Source: CAZVEV01 sp964625865 (GTDB lineage Bacteria > Planctomycetota > Phycisphaerae > SM23-33). Taken from it: 21,797 nucleotides of DNA. Below the pieces are notes generated by a model. The model did no database searches. It was not told where the DNA came from and saw only the letters and a program-made list of their open reading frames with translations. Within the stretch, counting starts at the first letter, position 1. Every line of letters starts with the position of its first letter. This document shows positions 6,478-14,166 of the stretch, piece by piece. Position numbers and translations under genes: made by a program. The stretch spans positions 1 through 21,797 of the forward strand of contig CAZVEV010000075.1 in the NCBI GenBank assembly GCA_964625865.1. The letters are read 5' to 3'.

Positions 6478-6566
6478 GTTCTTCTGCGAGGGCGGTAGCG
6501 GTGTGCCCGCGCGGGGTTGGAAGTCCAGCCAGACAATGGTCGCGAGTGAGCGCCCGGAGGTGGGTC

Positions 6567-7544
6567 ATGTGTACAGCATCGATGCGGGGTGGACTGGGTG
6601 GGGGTCTGTTGGTTGCGGTAGTATGCGTCATGTGGGCCGGTCCTGCGCCGGCGATGGTTTACTATGACGACGCGACGAACAACACCGCGGCGCCGACGGG
6701 GCCGTTGGCGGGCAGCGGGTGGCAGTGGCAGGGCGACTGGGGTAGCGGCTCGGGGACGCCGATCTCACCGCATCATTTCATCACGGCCAAGCATTTCAAC
6801 GTGTTCTCGGGCCAGTTCATCTTCAACGGCGTGACGTATCACCGGACGGCCACCGCGGACGACTCGGGCAGCGACCTTCGGATCGTGACGGTCAGCGAGA
6901 CGTTCCCCACCTGGGCGCCGCTGTATGCGGGGTCCGACGAGGTGGGCAAGGAGATGGTGATCTACGGGCGGGGCTACACGCGAGGGGGCGAGGAGACCCT
7001 CGGCGGAACGCTCAAGGGGTGGCGATGGTCGTCGGCCGGCAACGGGACGCGGCGCTGGGGGACGAACGTCGTTTCCGCCCTGGTCGACAGTGGGGGTATC
7101 GAGGGTGTGGCGCTGGAGGCGGCGTTCGATGCCGACGAGAGCAAGCCGAACGAGGCGATCGGCGCGGCGTGGGATTCCGGCGGCGGGGTGTTCATCACCG
7201 AGGGGTCGGACTGGAAGTTGGCGGGCGTGACGTGGGCGGTCAGCGGCTACTTCGACGACGACGACGACCACGGGACCGGCTTGCCGGGCCAGGCCGGCGT
7301 GTTCAACGCGGCGCTGTTCGACATGGGGGGGTACTACGAGGGCGCCGGGGAGGACTGGACGCTCCATCCCGACGAGGACGACGACGTACCGAGTCTCCAT
7401 TACGCCACACGGATCTCGGCCCGGTCGGGCTGGATCGCCGGTGTCGTGCCTGAGCCGTGTACCGCGAGCCTGCTGGGCGCCTCGGCGCTGGCGCTGATCG
7501 GAAAGCGGCGGCGTGGGCGTCGGCGGTATTCGGATGAGGAGTGA
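6567..7544 (+). CDS. PEP-CTERM-anchored trypsin-like (S1-fold) protein
   Basis: I place the start at ATG 6567, giving 325 residues. GGAGG (6556-6560) lies six bases upstream and the protein then opens with a classic signal peptide (hydrophobic core, then A-P-A near residue 30). A longer frame from GTG 6456 would begin almost at the predicted transcription start. The mature part has a trypsin-like arrangement: I-T-A-K-H-F with His76 (L-T-A-A-H-C in trypsin), S-D-L-R-I-V with Asp103, and W-D-S-G-G-G-V-F with Ser204 (G-D-S-G-G-P-V). The full triad is therefore plausible, though the spacing is short for an active S1 enzyme. An acidic run of five Asp lies near residue 231. The C-terminus is V-P-E-P (294-297), a hydrophobic helix and an Arg-rich tail, the PEP-CTERM signal for exosortase processing. 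It is probably a secreted, surface-sorted protease or protease-fold protein. Confidence 0.82.
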   Translation: MCTASMRGGLGGGLLVAVVCVMWAGPAPAMVYYDDATNNTAAPTGPLAGSGWQWQGDWGSGSGTPISPHHFITAKHFNVFSGQFIFNGVTYHRTATADDSGSDLRIVTVSETFPTWAPLYAGSDEVGKEMVIYGRGYTRGGEETLGGTLKGWRWSSAGNGTRRWGTNVVSALVDSGGIEGVALEAAFDADESKPNEAIGAAWDSGGGVFITEGSDWKLAGVTWAVSGYFDDDDDHGTGLPGQAGVFNAALFDMGGYYEGAGEDWTLHPDEDDDVPSLHYATRISARSGWIAGVVPEPCTASLLGASALALIGKRRRGRRRYSDEE

Positions 7545-7856
7545 ACGACGGCCCCGCCTGCGCCGGGCGCGCCGACCGGGCCGTGTTGAGTTTGTTGCTG
7601 CCCGCGTCGATCAGGTCTTCGCTCGCTCGGCCCGGGTCGGCCAAGCCCTTTAGCCGCCCCGTAGCCGCATGCCGGGGTCGAACCCACCCTCTACCCCCTC
7701 GGCCGCGAGATCGTCGCTTAGGCCGCGGCCTGACGCCTGCCAGGGCGGTTGGCTGGGCGAAAGGGCGACCCTGCGGGGACCGACGGCTCGATTATTCCAT
7801 TGGCGATGGTCGATCGGCGACTTACGATTGCACGGCAGGAACAAGGAGATCGTGCG
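7545..7856. other. Gene-free spacer upstream of the C69 peptidase
   Basis: This is GC-rich sequence with several self-complementary patches (for example GGCCGCGGCC at 7721-7730) but no gene I can support and no convincing terminator. The last part holds the 21-bp repeat copy (7822-7842) and the Shine-Dalgarno sequence. A frame in phase with the peptidase extends back to 7749 but lacks a ribosome-binding site. Confidence 0.6.
7822..7842 (+). repeat. 21-bp dispersed repeat, copy 2
   Basis: 18 of 21 positions match 1699-1719. It ends exactly where the AAGGAG ribosome-binding site (7843-7848) of the next gene begins, so it forms the mRNA leader of that gene. Confidence 0.45.
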
Positions 7857-9284
7857 ATGGTCACTCGACGGATATCTCTGGTGCGCTGGCGGTGGATGGT
7901 CGTATGGCTCGGCGTGGGGGTGCTTCTGGCTGCCCCGGGCGAGAGTTGGGCCGGGTGCGACACGTGGGTGGCGATGGGGGACGTGACGGCGCGGGGGTGG
8001 GTGCTGCTGGGCAAGAACAGCGACCGGCCGACGTTTGGGTGTCAGCCGCTGGTGATGCACCGGGGGCGCACCTGGCCGGCGGGGGCGACGATCGACCTGG
8101 TCCGCGTGAAGATCGACCAAGCCAAGCAGACGTATACAACGCTGGGGTCCAGCCCGTACTGGTCGTGGGGATACGAGGAGGGGATCAACGAGCACAGCGT
8201 GGCGATCGGGAACGAGGCGGTCTGGACGAAGGTGCTCACCGAGGAGATCAAGGCGGCCAAGGCGGGCAATGGGCCGAAACTCGGACCGACCGGGATGGAC
8301 CTTGTGCGGCTGGGCCTGGAGCGGGGCCGGACGGCGCGGCAGGCGCTGGAGGCCATCGCAGCGGTCGTCGAGACGTACGGTCAGTTCGGGTCGGCATCGC
8401 CCACGCGGGGGCTGGACGGGGCGTATCATAACTCGTTCATCATCGCCGATCCGCGCGAGGCATGGATCCTGGAGACTGCGGGCGGCCACTGGGTGGCCAA
8501 GCGGGTCGCGAGCGGCTCGACGTCGATCTCGAACGCCCTGACGCTGGGGTGGGAGCACGACCTGGCGTCGAAGCGGCTGGTCTCCCACGCGGTCGCGAAG
8601 GGCTGGTGGCCGGCGGGCCAGACGGGGCGGTTCCACTTCCAGCACGCCTATTCGAACGGTACGCGGGCCGACGACAAGCCGGTCACGCGCGTCCACCGCC
8701 GCGCCCGGGCGTCTCGTCGCCTGCTGGCCGAGCGGGCCGCGGCGGGCAAGATCGACGTGCGCTGGATGATGCACGTGTCGCGCAGCCCGAGCATCGGCCT
8801 GAACGTGACGGCCAGCGGATCGGTCGCCGTCCTGCCGAACACCGACGCCCAACTGCCGGTCTACTGGTGGTGCCCGTCCGTGCCGACGGCCAGTTGCTTC
8901 GTCCCGTTCTTCGTTCACGGCAGCGGTCCGCCGGAGATCGTGACCAAGGCCGGCACGTACGGCACGCACGACGAGCGCCCGAGCAAGACCGGGCGCGACC
9001 GATTCTCGGCCGACTCGTACTGGTGGCTGTTCCGCGACCTTGCCGACACCGTGCGGGCCGACCGCAAGGCGCGCCAGCCGATCGTCACCAAGGCGTTCGA
9101 GACGCTGGAGAAGGACTTTGCGGCGGGCCTTGGCGAGGTGGTGACGCGCGCGGCGAGGCTTCGCAAGGCAGGTCAGAGCGACAAGGCGAGGGCCCTTCTG
9201 GACGCATACACCGCCGCGTGCGTCAAGCGAGCGGTGGTGCAGGTCAACGCGCTGCGCAAGCGGTTCGCGGCGAAGGGGAAGTGA
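7857..9284 (+). CDS. Secreted C69 (secernin/dipeptidase-type) peptidase
   Basis: The start at ATG 7857 is chosen because AAGGAG lies eight bases upstream and a signal peptide follows directly; the product is 475 residues. The signal peptide (basic R-R, hydrophobic V-V-W-L-G-V-G-V-L-L, then W-A-G) ends just before Cys34. C69 peptidases are N-terminal-nucleophile hydrolases in which a Cys exposed by cleavage is the catalytic residue. Here C-D-T-W-V-A-M-G followed by G-K-N-S-D-R-P is the family signature. Other family-like segments are E-E-G-I-N-E-H-S-V-A-I-G-N-E-A (about 102-116), Y-H-N-S-F-I-I-A-D, and A-W-I-L-E-T-A-G-G-H-W (about 202-212). It likely hydrolyses dipeptides or other small amides in the periplasm or outside the cell. 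A hairpin follows 57 bases after the stop. Confidence 0.88.
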   Translation: MVTRRISLVRWRWMVVWLGVGVLLAAPGESWAGCDTWVAMGDVTARGWVLLGKNSDRPTFGCQPLVMHRGRTWPAGATIDLVRVKIDQAKQTYTTLGSSPYWSWGYEEGINEHSVAIGNEAVWTKVLTEEIKAAKAGNGPKLGPTGMDLVRLGLERGRTARQALEAIAAVVETYGQFGSASPTRGLDGAYHNSFIIADPREAWILETAGGHWVAKRVASGSTSISNALTLGWEHDLASKRLVSHAVAKGWWPAGQTGRFHFQHAYSNGTRADDKPVTRVHRRARASRRLLAERAAAGKIDVRWMMHVSRSPSIGLNVTASGSVAVLPNTDAQLPVYWWCPSVPTASCFVPFFVHGSGPPEIVTKAGTYGTHDERPSKTGRDRFSADSYWWLFRDLADTVRADRKARQPIVTKAFETLEKDFAAGLGEVVTRAARLRKAGQSDKARALLDAYTAACVKRAVVQVNALRKRFAAKGK

Positions 9285-9340
9285 GTCGCGATTGATGATT
9301 CTCCGTGGCGCGCCAGGGGGCTCGACTGCACCGGATTCAT

Positions 9341-9361
9341 CCCCACGACGTCGTCGTGGGG
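9341..9361 (+). terminator. Hairpin after the C69 peptidase gene
   Basis: CCCCACGAC (9341-9349) pairs perfectly with GTCGTGGGG (9353-9361) around a three-base loop. A strong GC stem 57 bases past the stop suggests transcription termination, but only GCTTTGG follows and there is no T-run, so it is not a textbook intrinsic terminator. Confidence 0.5.
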
Positions 9362-9529
9362 CTTTGGCATGTGTGGCGTTTCGGTGGGGGCCGACAGCGT
9401 CCGGGCGCCACGCGATCTTGCGACACTTTGCGGTGTATGGGGCGTTCTAGACACATGGCAGGGTGCGGAACGTGTGTAGACACGGGGCACGCGCCATTTC
9501 TGTGAAGTCCGCTATCAGGAGACGATGGC

Positions 9530-12500
9530 ATGAAGGATACGACGTCGAAGGGATTGCTCGTTGGACTGCTGGCCGTGGCTGTGTTGGCCGGCGGCACGCC
9601 CGCCTGGGCGCAGGAGGCGGCTGCGGACGATGATCCGGGGCTGGACCTGTACTACAGCGCTAACTCCCTGTGCTCCCGGCGGTTCTACAAGCTCGCGGTG
9701 GCCGAGTACACGCTGTTCCTGGAGAAGTTTCCGACTCACGCGAAGGTGCCCAAGGCCAAGTGGGGCCTGGCGCTGGCGCTGTACAGCATGGGCGATTTGA
9801 AGCAGGCCGAGCCGCTGCTGGCCAAGCTCGCCGGCGGGACCACCATCAAGGCCCAGGACCAGTTGCACAACCTGTGGGGGACGTGCCTGCTGGCGATGGA
9901 CCGCCTGGCCGAAGCGGAAAAGGCCTTCGCGTGGACCATCGACAACGCCAAAGACCCCAAGGACAAACACGTCAGCAACGCGCGGGTGGGGCACATTGAG
10001 GCCCTGTTCCTCCAGAGCAAGTGGGCCGACGTGATCGTCGCCAGCGACGCGATGCTGAAGATCGCACCGGATTCCCCTCGCGTGCCCAACGCCCGCTACC
10101 AGGGCGCCGTGGCGCGGATGCGGCTGAAGCAGTATGAACCGGCCGTCGCGGTATTCAAGGCGATGGCGGACGGCAAGGCCGACGCGGACCTGACCCACCG
10201 GGCGGTCTTCCAGCAGGCCGAGTGCATGCGCCTGACGGACAAGCTGGCCGAGGCGGCCCCGCTGTACGAGGCGGCGGCCAAGACGACCAAGGGCCTCTAC
10301 AGCGAGTTGGCGCATTACAACCTGGGCCTCGTCCAGTTCACGCTGGACAAGTACGTCGCGTCGGCCCAGGAATTGGCGGCGTTCATCAAGGCGTACCCCA
10401 AGAGCCAGATGCGGGACCAGGCGCGGCTGTACCTGGGGCGGGCGTACCTCGAGAGCCCCGACTACGGTCGCGCCGCGACCACGCTGGGCGAACTGTCCAA
10501 GGGCGGCCCGCTGGCCGGACAGGCCACCCTGTGGTACGCCCGGACCTACGCGAGGCAGAAGAAGTGGGACATCGTCGTGCGGAACCTGACCAAGTCGCTG
10601 CAGAAACTGGGCGCCGACCCTGCCGCTGCGGGCATGCTCTACGAACTGGCCACCGCGCAGATGCGGATGGGTAAGCATGCCCAGGCCGCCGCCGCCTACG
10701 CCCAGGCGTTTGCCAAGACCCAGGACCCCGTCCAGCGGGGCGAGTTCCTGCGGATGCAGGCGTTTTGCCTGTACCGCGGGGGCAAGTACGCCGAGAGCAT
10801 CGCCCTGTGCCAACAGTTCGCCAAGGACTTCGCCGCCGACCCGAAGGCCGCCGACGTGATCTTCTTCCACGCAGAGAATCTCATGCTCCTGAAGAAAGGC
10901 CCCGAGGCCCTGCCGTATTACTCCAAGCTGCTGACGGTCGCTCCCAAGCACCGCCACGCCGACCTCGCACGGTTCAGGCGGGCGCAGATCCTGATGGCCC
11001 AGAGCAAGTACGCCCTGGCCGCGACGGACCTCGAGGCCGTGCTGGCCGGCGTGCAGACCGCCAAGGTGTTCGAGGAGGTCCGCTTCCTGGCCGCCGAGTG
11101 CTACTTCCACCTTGCCCAGTGGGACAAGGCCACACCCGCCTACGAGAAGTTCATCGAGGAAAAGCCCGCCGCACCCAACGTGGACCGGGCGATGTACAAC
11201 CTGGGCCTGGCCTACCAGCGACAGACCACCCCGTCGACGGAAAAGGCCATCGAGATCCTGACCGAACTGATCGAAGTGGAGTACGGCCGGAAGATCCCGG
11301 GCGGGGGGGGCAAGCCGCCACGAGGCCGCAAGGGCCGCAAGGGCGGGCCCCGGCACCACGACAAGCAGCCGCAGCTCCAGCCCGCACGCGTGGAACTGGG
11401 CCGCCTGCTCTATGAGGCCGAGAACTACCCCCGCGCCAAGGCCGTCCTTCTTGAAGCGGTCAAGACCTACCGCGAGACCCGGACGGAGGGCAACGGAAAC
11501 GCCGAGTACTACCTGGCCTGGATCGCGATGAAGGCCAACAACAACGCCGAGGCCGCCAAGTACTTCGATATCCTCAAGAAGTACCCCAACCACTCCTTTG
11601 CGTCCGACTCGTCGCTGCAGACGGCGATCCTCCAGATTCGCACCGGGCGCATTCCCGAGGCCCAGAAGACGATCGAGAAGGTCCTCGCCGCCGATCCGAA
11701 GCACGTCAAGGCCGACCAGTTGACGTACTACCTGGGCCTGTGCAAGGCGAGGCAGAACAAGTACTCCGACGCGATCGAGCAGTTCAAGAAGGTCCTGGCG
11801 ACGTTCCCGAAGAGCGACAAGGCCGACAACGCGCTGTTCTGGCGTGCCCAGTGCGAGGAGCGCCACCTGAAGGACAAGGGCCCGGCGACCGCCATCGCGA
11901 CGTACAAGACGTTCCTGACGCAGTTCGGCGACAGCGAGATGCTCGGCGACGCCATGGTCGAACTGTCGCGCCTGGAACTGGACGCCGGATTGAACGAAGT
12001 GATCTCCAAGCGATTGGCCGCCCTGACCGCTGCCGAGTCCACCGTCACGCTCTCGCCCCAACTGCGCAGCCAGGCGCTGTACGTCCTCGGCTGGGCGGAG
12101 TTTCGCCTCAAGAAGTGGGCCCCGTCGGCTGAGGCGTTCGAGGCGATGACTGCGATGGGCAAGGCCAAGGGCGCCACGCTGGCCTCGGCGTACTTCCAGG
12201 CCGGCGAGTCGCGGCGAAAGCTCAAGGAATATGAGCAGGCGTACGTGCACTTCAGGAAGGCCGTCCAGGTCGGCAAGGAGACGCCCAGCCACGAGCCGGC
12301 CATGTTGCGACAGAGCGAATGCGAGGCCCTGACCAGCCGCTGGCGCGAGAGTCAGCGGACGGCCCAGGAGTTCCTCAAGCTCTACGCCAAGAGCAAGCTG
12401 GTCCCCCAGGCGCGATACCAGTACGGCTGGGCGATGCAGAATCAGAAGCAGTACGCCCAGGCGATCACCGAATACCGCCAGGTCGTCGCCGGCAGGGCCC

Positions 12501-12772
12501 GCGACGAAAACGCCGCCCGCGCCCAGTTCCAGCTCGGCGAGTGCCTCCTCCTGATGAACAAGCTCGACGATGCGGTCAAGGAACTGATCCGCGTCGAGTC
12601 CAAGTACGACTTTGCGAAGTGGAAATCGAAGGCCCTGGTCGAGATCGGGCGCGTCGCCGAAATGCAGAAAAGGCCTCACCACGCGATCGCACGGTACAAG
12701 GAAGTGATCAAACGCTACCCCGAGACCAGCGCCGCGGCCGTGGCGAAGACCCTGTTGAGCAAACTCCAGTAG
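9530..12772 (+). CDS. Large secreted tetratricopeptide-repeat protein
   Basis: This is a 1080-residue protein. AGGAG (9517-9521) lies eight bases before the ATG. Residues 1-28 are a signal peptide ending A-W-A-Q, so the protein is exported. Almost all of the rest consists of helical TPR-type repeats with the usual small and aromatic positions, for example near residues 50-100 (Y-x-L-A-V-A-E-Y, then G-L-A-L-A-L-Y) and 733-775 (Y-L-G-L-C-K-A-R, then Y-S-D-A-I-E-Q-F-K). A basic Gly/Lys/Arg-rich insert at about 588-620 breaks the array. TPR arrays are protein-docking scaffolds. The gene lies 35 bases upstream of exbB- and exbD-like genes, so a role as periplasmic adaptor of that complex is likely, comparable in position to CpoB/YbgF of the Tol-Pal system. 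CpoB is far shorter, so the comparison is functional guesswork. Confidence 0.88.
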   Translation: MKDTTSKGLLVGLLAVAVLAGGTPAWAQEAAADDDPGLDLYYSANSLCSRRFYKLAVAEYTLFLEKFPTHAKVPKAKWGLALALYSMGDLKQAEPLLAKLAGGTTIKAQDQLHNLWGTCLLAMDRLAEAEKAFAWTIDNAKDPKDKHVSNARVGHIEALFLQSKWADVIVASDAMLKIAPDSPRVPNARYQGAVARMRLKQYEPAVAVFKAMADGKADADLTHRAVFQQAECMRLTDKLAEAAPLYEAAAKTTKGLYSELAHYNLGLVQFTLDKYVASAQELAAFIKAYPKSQMRDQARLYLGRAYLESPDYGRAATTLGELSKGGPLAGQATLWYARTYARQKKWDIVVRNLTKSLQKLGADPAAAGMLYELATAQMRMGKHAQAAAAYAQAFAKTQDPVQRGEFLRMQAFCLYRGGKYAESIALCQQFAKDFAADPKAADVIFFHAENLMLLKKGPEALPYYSKLLTVAPKHRHADLARFRRAQILMAQSKYALAATDLEAVLAGVQTAKVFEEVRFLAAECYFHLAQWDKATPAYEKFIEEKPAAPNVDRAMYNLGLAYQRQTTPSTEKAIEILTELIEVEYGRKIPGGGGKPPRGRKGRKGGPRHHDKQPQLQPARVELGRLLYEAENYPRAKAVLLEAVKTYRETRTEGNGNAEYYLAWIAMKANNNAEAAKYFDILKKYPNHSFASDSSLQTAILQIRTGRIPEAQKTIEKVLAADPKHVKADQLTYYLGLCKARQNKYSDAIEQFKKVLATFPKSDKADNALFWRAQCEERHLKDKGPATAIATYKTFLTQFGDSEMLGDAMVELSRLELDAGLNEVISKRLAALTAAESTVTLSPQLRSQALYVLGWAEFRLKKWAPSAEAFEAMTAMGKAKGATLASAYFQAGESRRKLKEYEQAYVHFRKAVQVGKETPSHEPAMLRQSECEALTSRWRESQRTAQEFLKLYAKSKLVPQARYQYGWAMQNQKQYAQAITEYRQVVAGRARDENAARAQFQLGECLLLMNKLDDAVKELIRVESKYDFAKWKSKALVEIGRVAEMQKRPHHAIARYKEVIKRYPETSAAAVAKTLLSKLQ

Positions 12773-12807
12773 TTTTACCGGTAACTCTTGAGAAGGAAAC
12801 CTTACCT

Positions 12808-13674
12808 ATGTCAGACGTGAGAACAGCGACAATTCGCATCGTGATGGTATCGGCCCTGTTTGTGGGGCTCTTGGCTGCCGGGGCGTCCCTGGCCCAGGAA
12901 CTTGACGCCGGCGGACAGGGCGACGCGGGCCAGCAGGTCGAGAAGCCCGACGACCTGAGCCTGCTGGACCTGCTGGTCAAGGGCGGCCCGGTGATGATCC
13001 CGATCGGGCTCTGCTCCGTGCTGGCCGTCGCGTTCACGATCGAGCGGCTGATCAGCCTCAAGCGCGAGAAGGTCATCCCGCGGATCTTCCTGGACGGACT
13101 GGCCGGTGCGTTCGGCGGGGCCCAGGACATCGACGCGGGGATGGCCTACTGCGACGAGAACCCCTCGCCGCTGAGCAACATCTTCAAGTCCGGCATCAAC
13201 CGCCTGCCCCAGGGCCCCGAGGCGATGGAGAAGGCCATCGAGGACGCCGGCGGGCGCGAAGTGGCCAAGATGAAGCGGTCGCTCAAGCCGCTGTCGGTCA
13301 TCGCCAACGTCTCGCCCCTGCTGGGCCTGCTGGGTACGGTGTACGGCCTGATCACGGCCTTCCAGACCGCCACCGCCGGCGGGGCCGACGAAAAGGCCAA
13401 CACGCTGGCCACCGGCATCTACGAGGCCCTGGTGACCACCGCGGCGGGGCTGACGCTGGCGATTCCCGTGCTGATCGTCTACGCCCTGCTCAACACGAAG
13501 GTCGACGTCCTGGTCGACCGCATGGACGAGGAGGCCCTGGGCTTCATCGAGCACGCGGCGTACGGCAAGCCGCTGCCGTCGTCTACCGTTGCAGCCGAGG
13601 CCGTCGAGGCCGCCGAGATGGCCGATGAGGGTGAGGTCGAGGCCGTCGTAGAGGCCAAGGGAGACGACGAATGA
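12808..13674 (+). CDS. MotA/TolQ/ExbB-family proton channel subunit
   Basis: This 288-residue inner-membrane protein starts at ATG 12808, with AGAAGGAAA eight bases upstream. An N-terminal hydrophobic stretch (about 9-29, ending S-L-A-Q) looks like a signal peptide or an extra helix. It is followed by an acidic linker and the three helices of the family: about 61-78 (V-M-I-P-I-G-L-C-S-V), 163-186 (S-P-L-L-G-L-L-G-T-V-Y-G-L) and 206-228 (V-T-T-A-A-G-L-T-L-A-I-P). The cytoplasmic loop contains the usual G-G-R-E-V-A-K-M segment. The last 30 residues are Glu/Ala-rich. The protein should form a pentameric ring around ExbD-like dimers and pass protons to drive periplasmic work. Its stop overlaps the next start (ATGA), so the two are translationally coupled. 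Confidence 0.92.
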   Translation: MSDVRTATIRIVMVSALFVGLLAAGASLAQELDAGGQGDAGQQVEKPDDLSLLDLLVKGGPVMIPIGLCSVLAVAFTIERLISLKREKVIPRIFLDGLAGAFGGAQDIDAGMAYCDENPSPLSNIFKSGINRLPQGPEAMEKAIEDAGGREVAKMKRSLKPLSVIANVSPLLGLLGTVYGLITAFQTATAGGADEKANTLATGIYEALVTTAAGLTLAIPVLIVYALLNTKVDVLVDRMDEEALGFIEHAAYGKPLPSSTVAAEAVEAAEMADEGEVEAVVEAKGDDE

Positions 13675-14123
13675 AGATACCCCGCACCGAAGAGCCCGAC
13701 GGCGCCATCATCAACATCTCGTCCCTGCTGGACGTGATGTTCATCCTGTTGATCTTCTTCATGGCCACCACGACCTTCGAGAAGGAGCGCGACAAGCTGG
13801 AGCGCGATCGGAAGGTCAACCTGACCCGTGACACCAACAAGCGGACGACCCTGAGCACGCAGCGCAAGACGCTGGTCATCAACGTCCGCAGCGCCCACCG
13901 AAACCCCGACGAGGGGCTCTACGTGGTCCTCGGGCGACAGGTCGACCTCAAGCAGATTCAGAAGATGGTCCAGGACGCCCTGCAGGCCGACGCCGACTAC
14001 AAGGTGCTTGTCCGGGGCGACAAGCTGGCCTACCACGGGCAGGTCGCCCGCGCCGTCTCGGTCTGTCAGGAAGCCGGCGTCAAGGAAGCCAACTTCGCCT
14101 ATATGACCTCAACTGACGAGTAG
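13671..14123 (+). CDS. ExbD/TolR-family proton channel subunit
   Basis: This 150-residue protein starts in the ATGA overlap with the ExbB-like gene, with AAGGGAG (13657-13663) seven bases upstream. It has one transmembrane helix (about 13-33) containing I-N-I-S-S-L-L-D-V-M-F-I-L-L-I-F-F. Asp21 is the conserved proton-carrying residue of ExbD and TolR. The periplasmic domain (about 40-150) includes L-V-I-N-V-R and Y-K-V-L-V-R-G-D, the beta strands typical of the family, and the helix after G-D that ends in a Cys-containing segment. It should pair with the preceding gene product as the stator and proton path for the large protein encoded next. Confidence 0.92.
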   Translation: MKIPRTEEPDGAIINISSLLDVMFILLIFFMATTTFEKERDKLERDRKVNLTRDTNKRTTLSTQRKTLVINVRSAHRNPDEGLYVVLGRQVDLKQIQKMVQDALQADADYKVLVRGDKLAYHGQVARAVSVCQEAGVKEANFAYMTSTDE

Positions 14124-14166
14124 TCCCGTAGCGGAGAAGCCCTCAACCGCCCTTATGGAGCCGGTG

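Noticed and set aside
6456..6566. Upstream GTG (6456) as start of the trypsin-like protein
   Set aside because: It lies only about five bases after the predicted transcription start, has no ribosome-binding site, and would bury the signal peptide behind 37 Arg/Ser-rich residues.
7668..7692. tRNA-like T-arm sequence GGGGTCGAACCC
   Set aside because: The T-loop lacks the expected TTC and no acceptor stem, anticodon arm or D arm could be found around it.
7749..7856. Upstream ATG (7749) as start of the C69 peptidase
   Set aside because: No ribosome-binding site and the signal peptide would be internal; ATG 7857 has AAGGAG at eight bases.
9418..9490. Promoter for the TPR/exbBD operon (TTGCGA and TAGACAC repeats)
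   Set aside because: No pair of boxes with acceptable spacing; the TAGACAC direct repeat is too short to interpret.
9515..12682. A 1055-codon minus-strand open frame opposite the TPR gene
   Set aside because: It mirrors the TPR gene in GC-rich DNA, is Leu/Gly/Val/Arg-rich, has no family motifs and no ribosome-binding site; a shadow.
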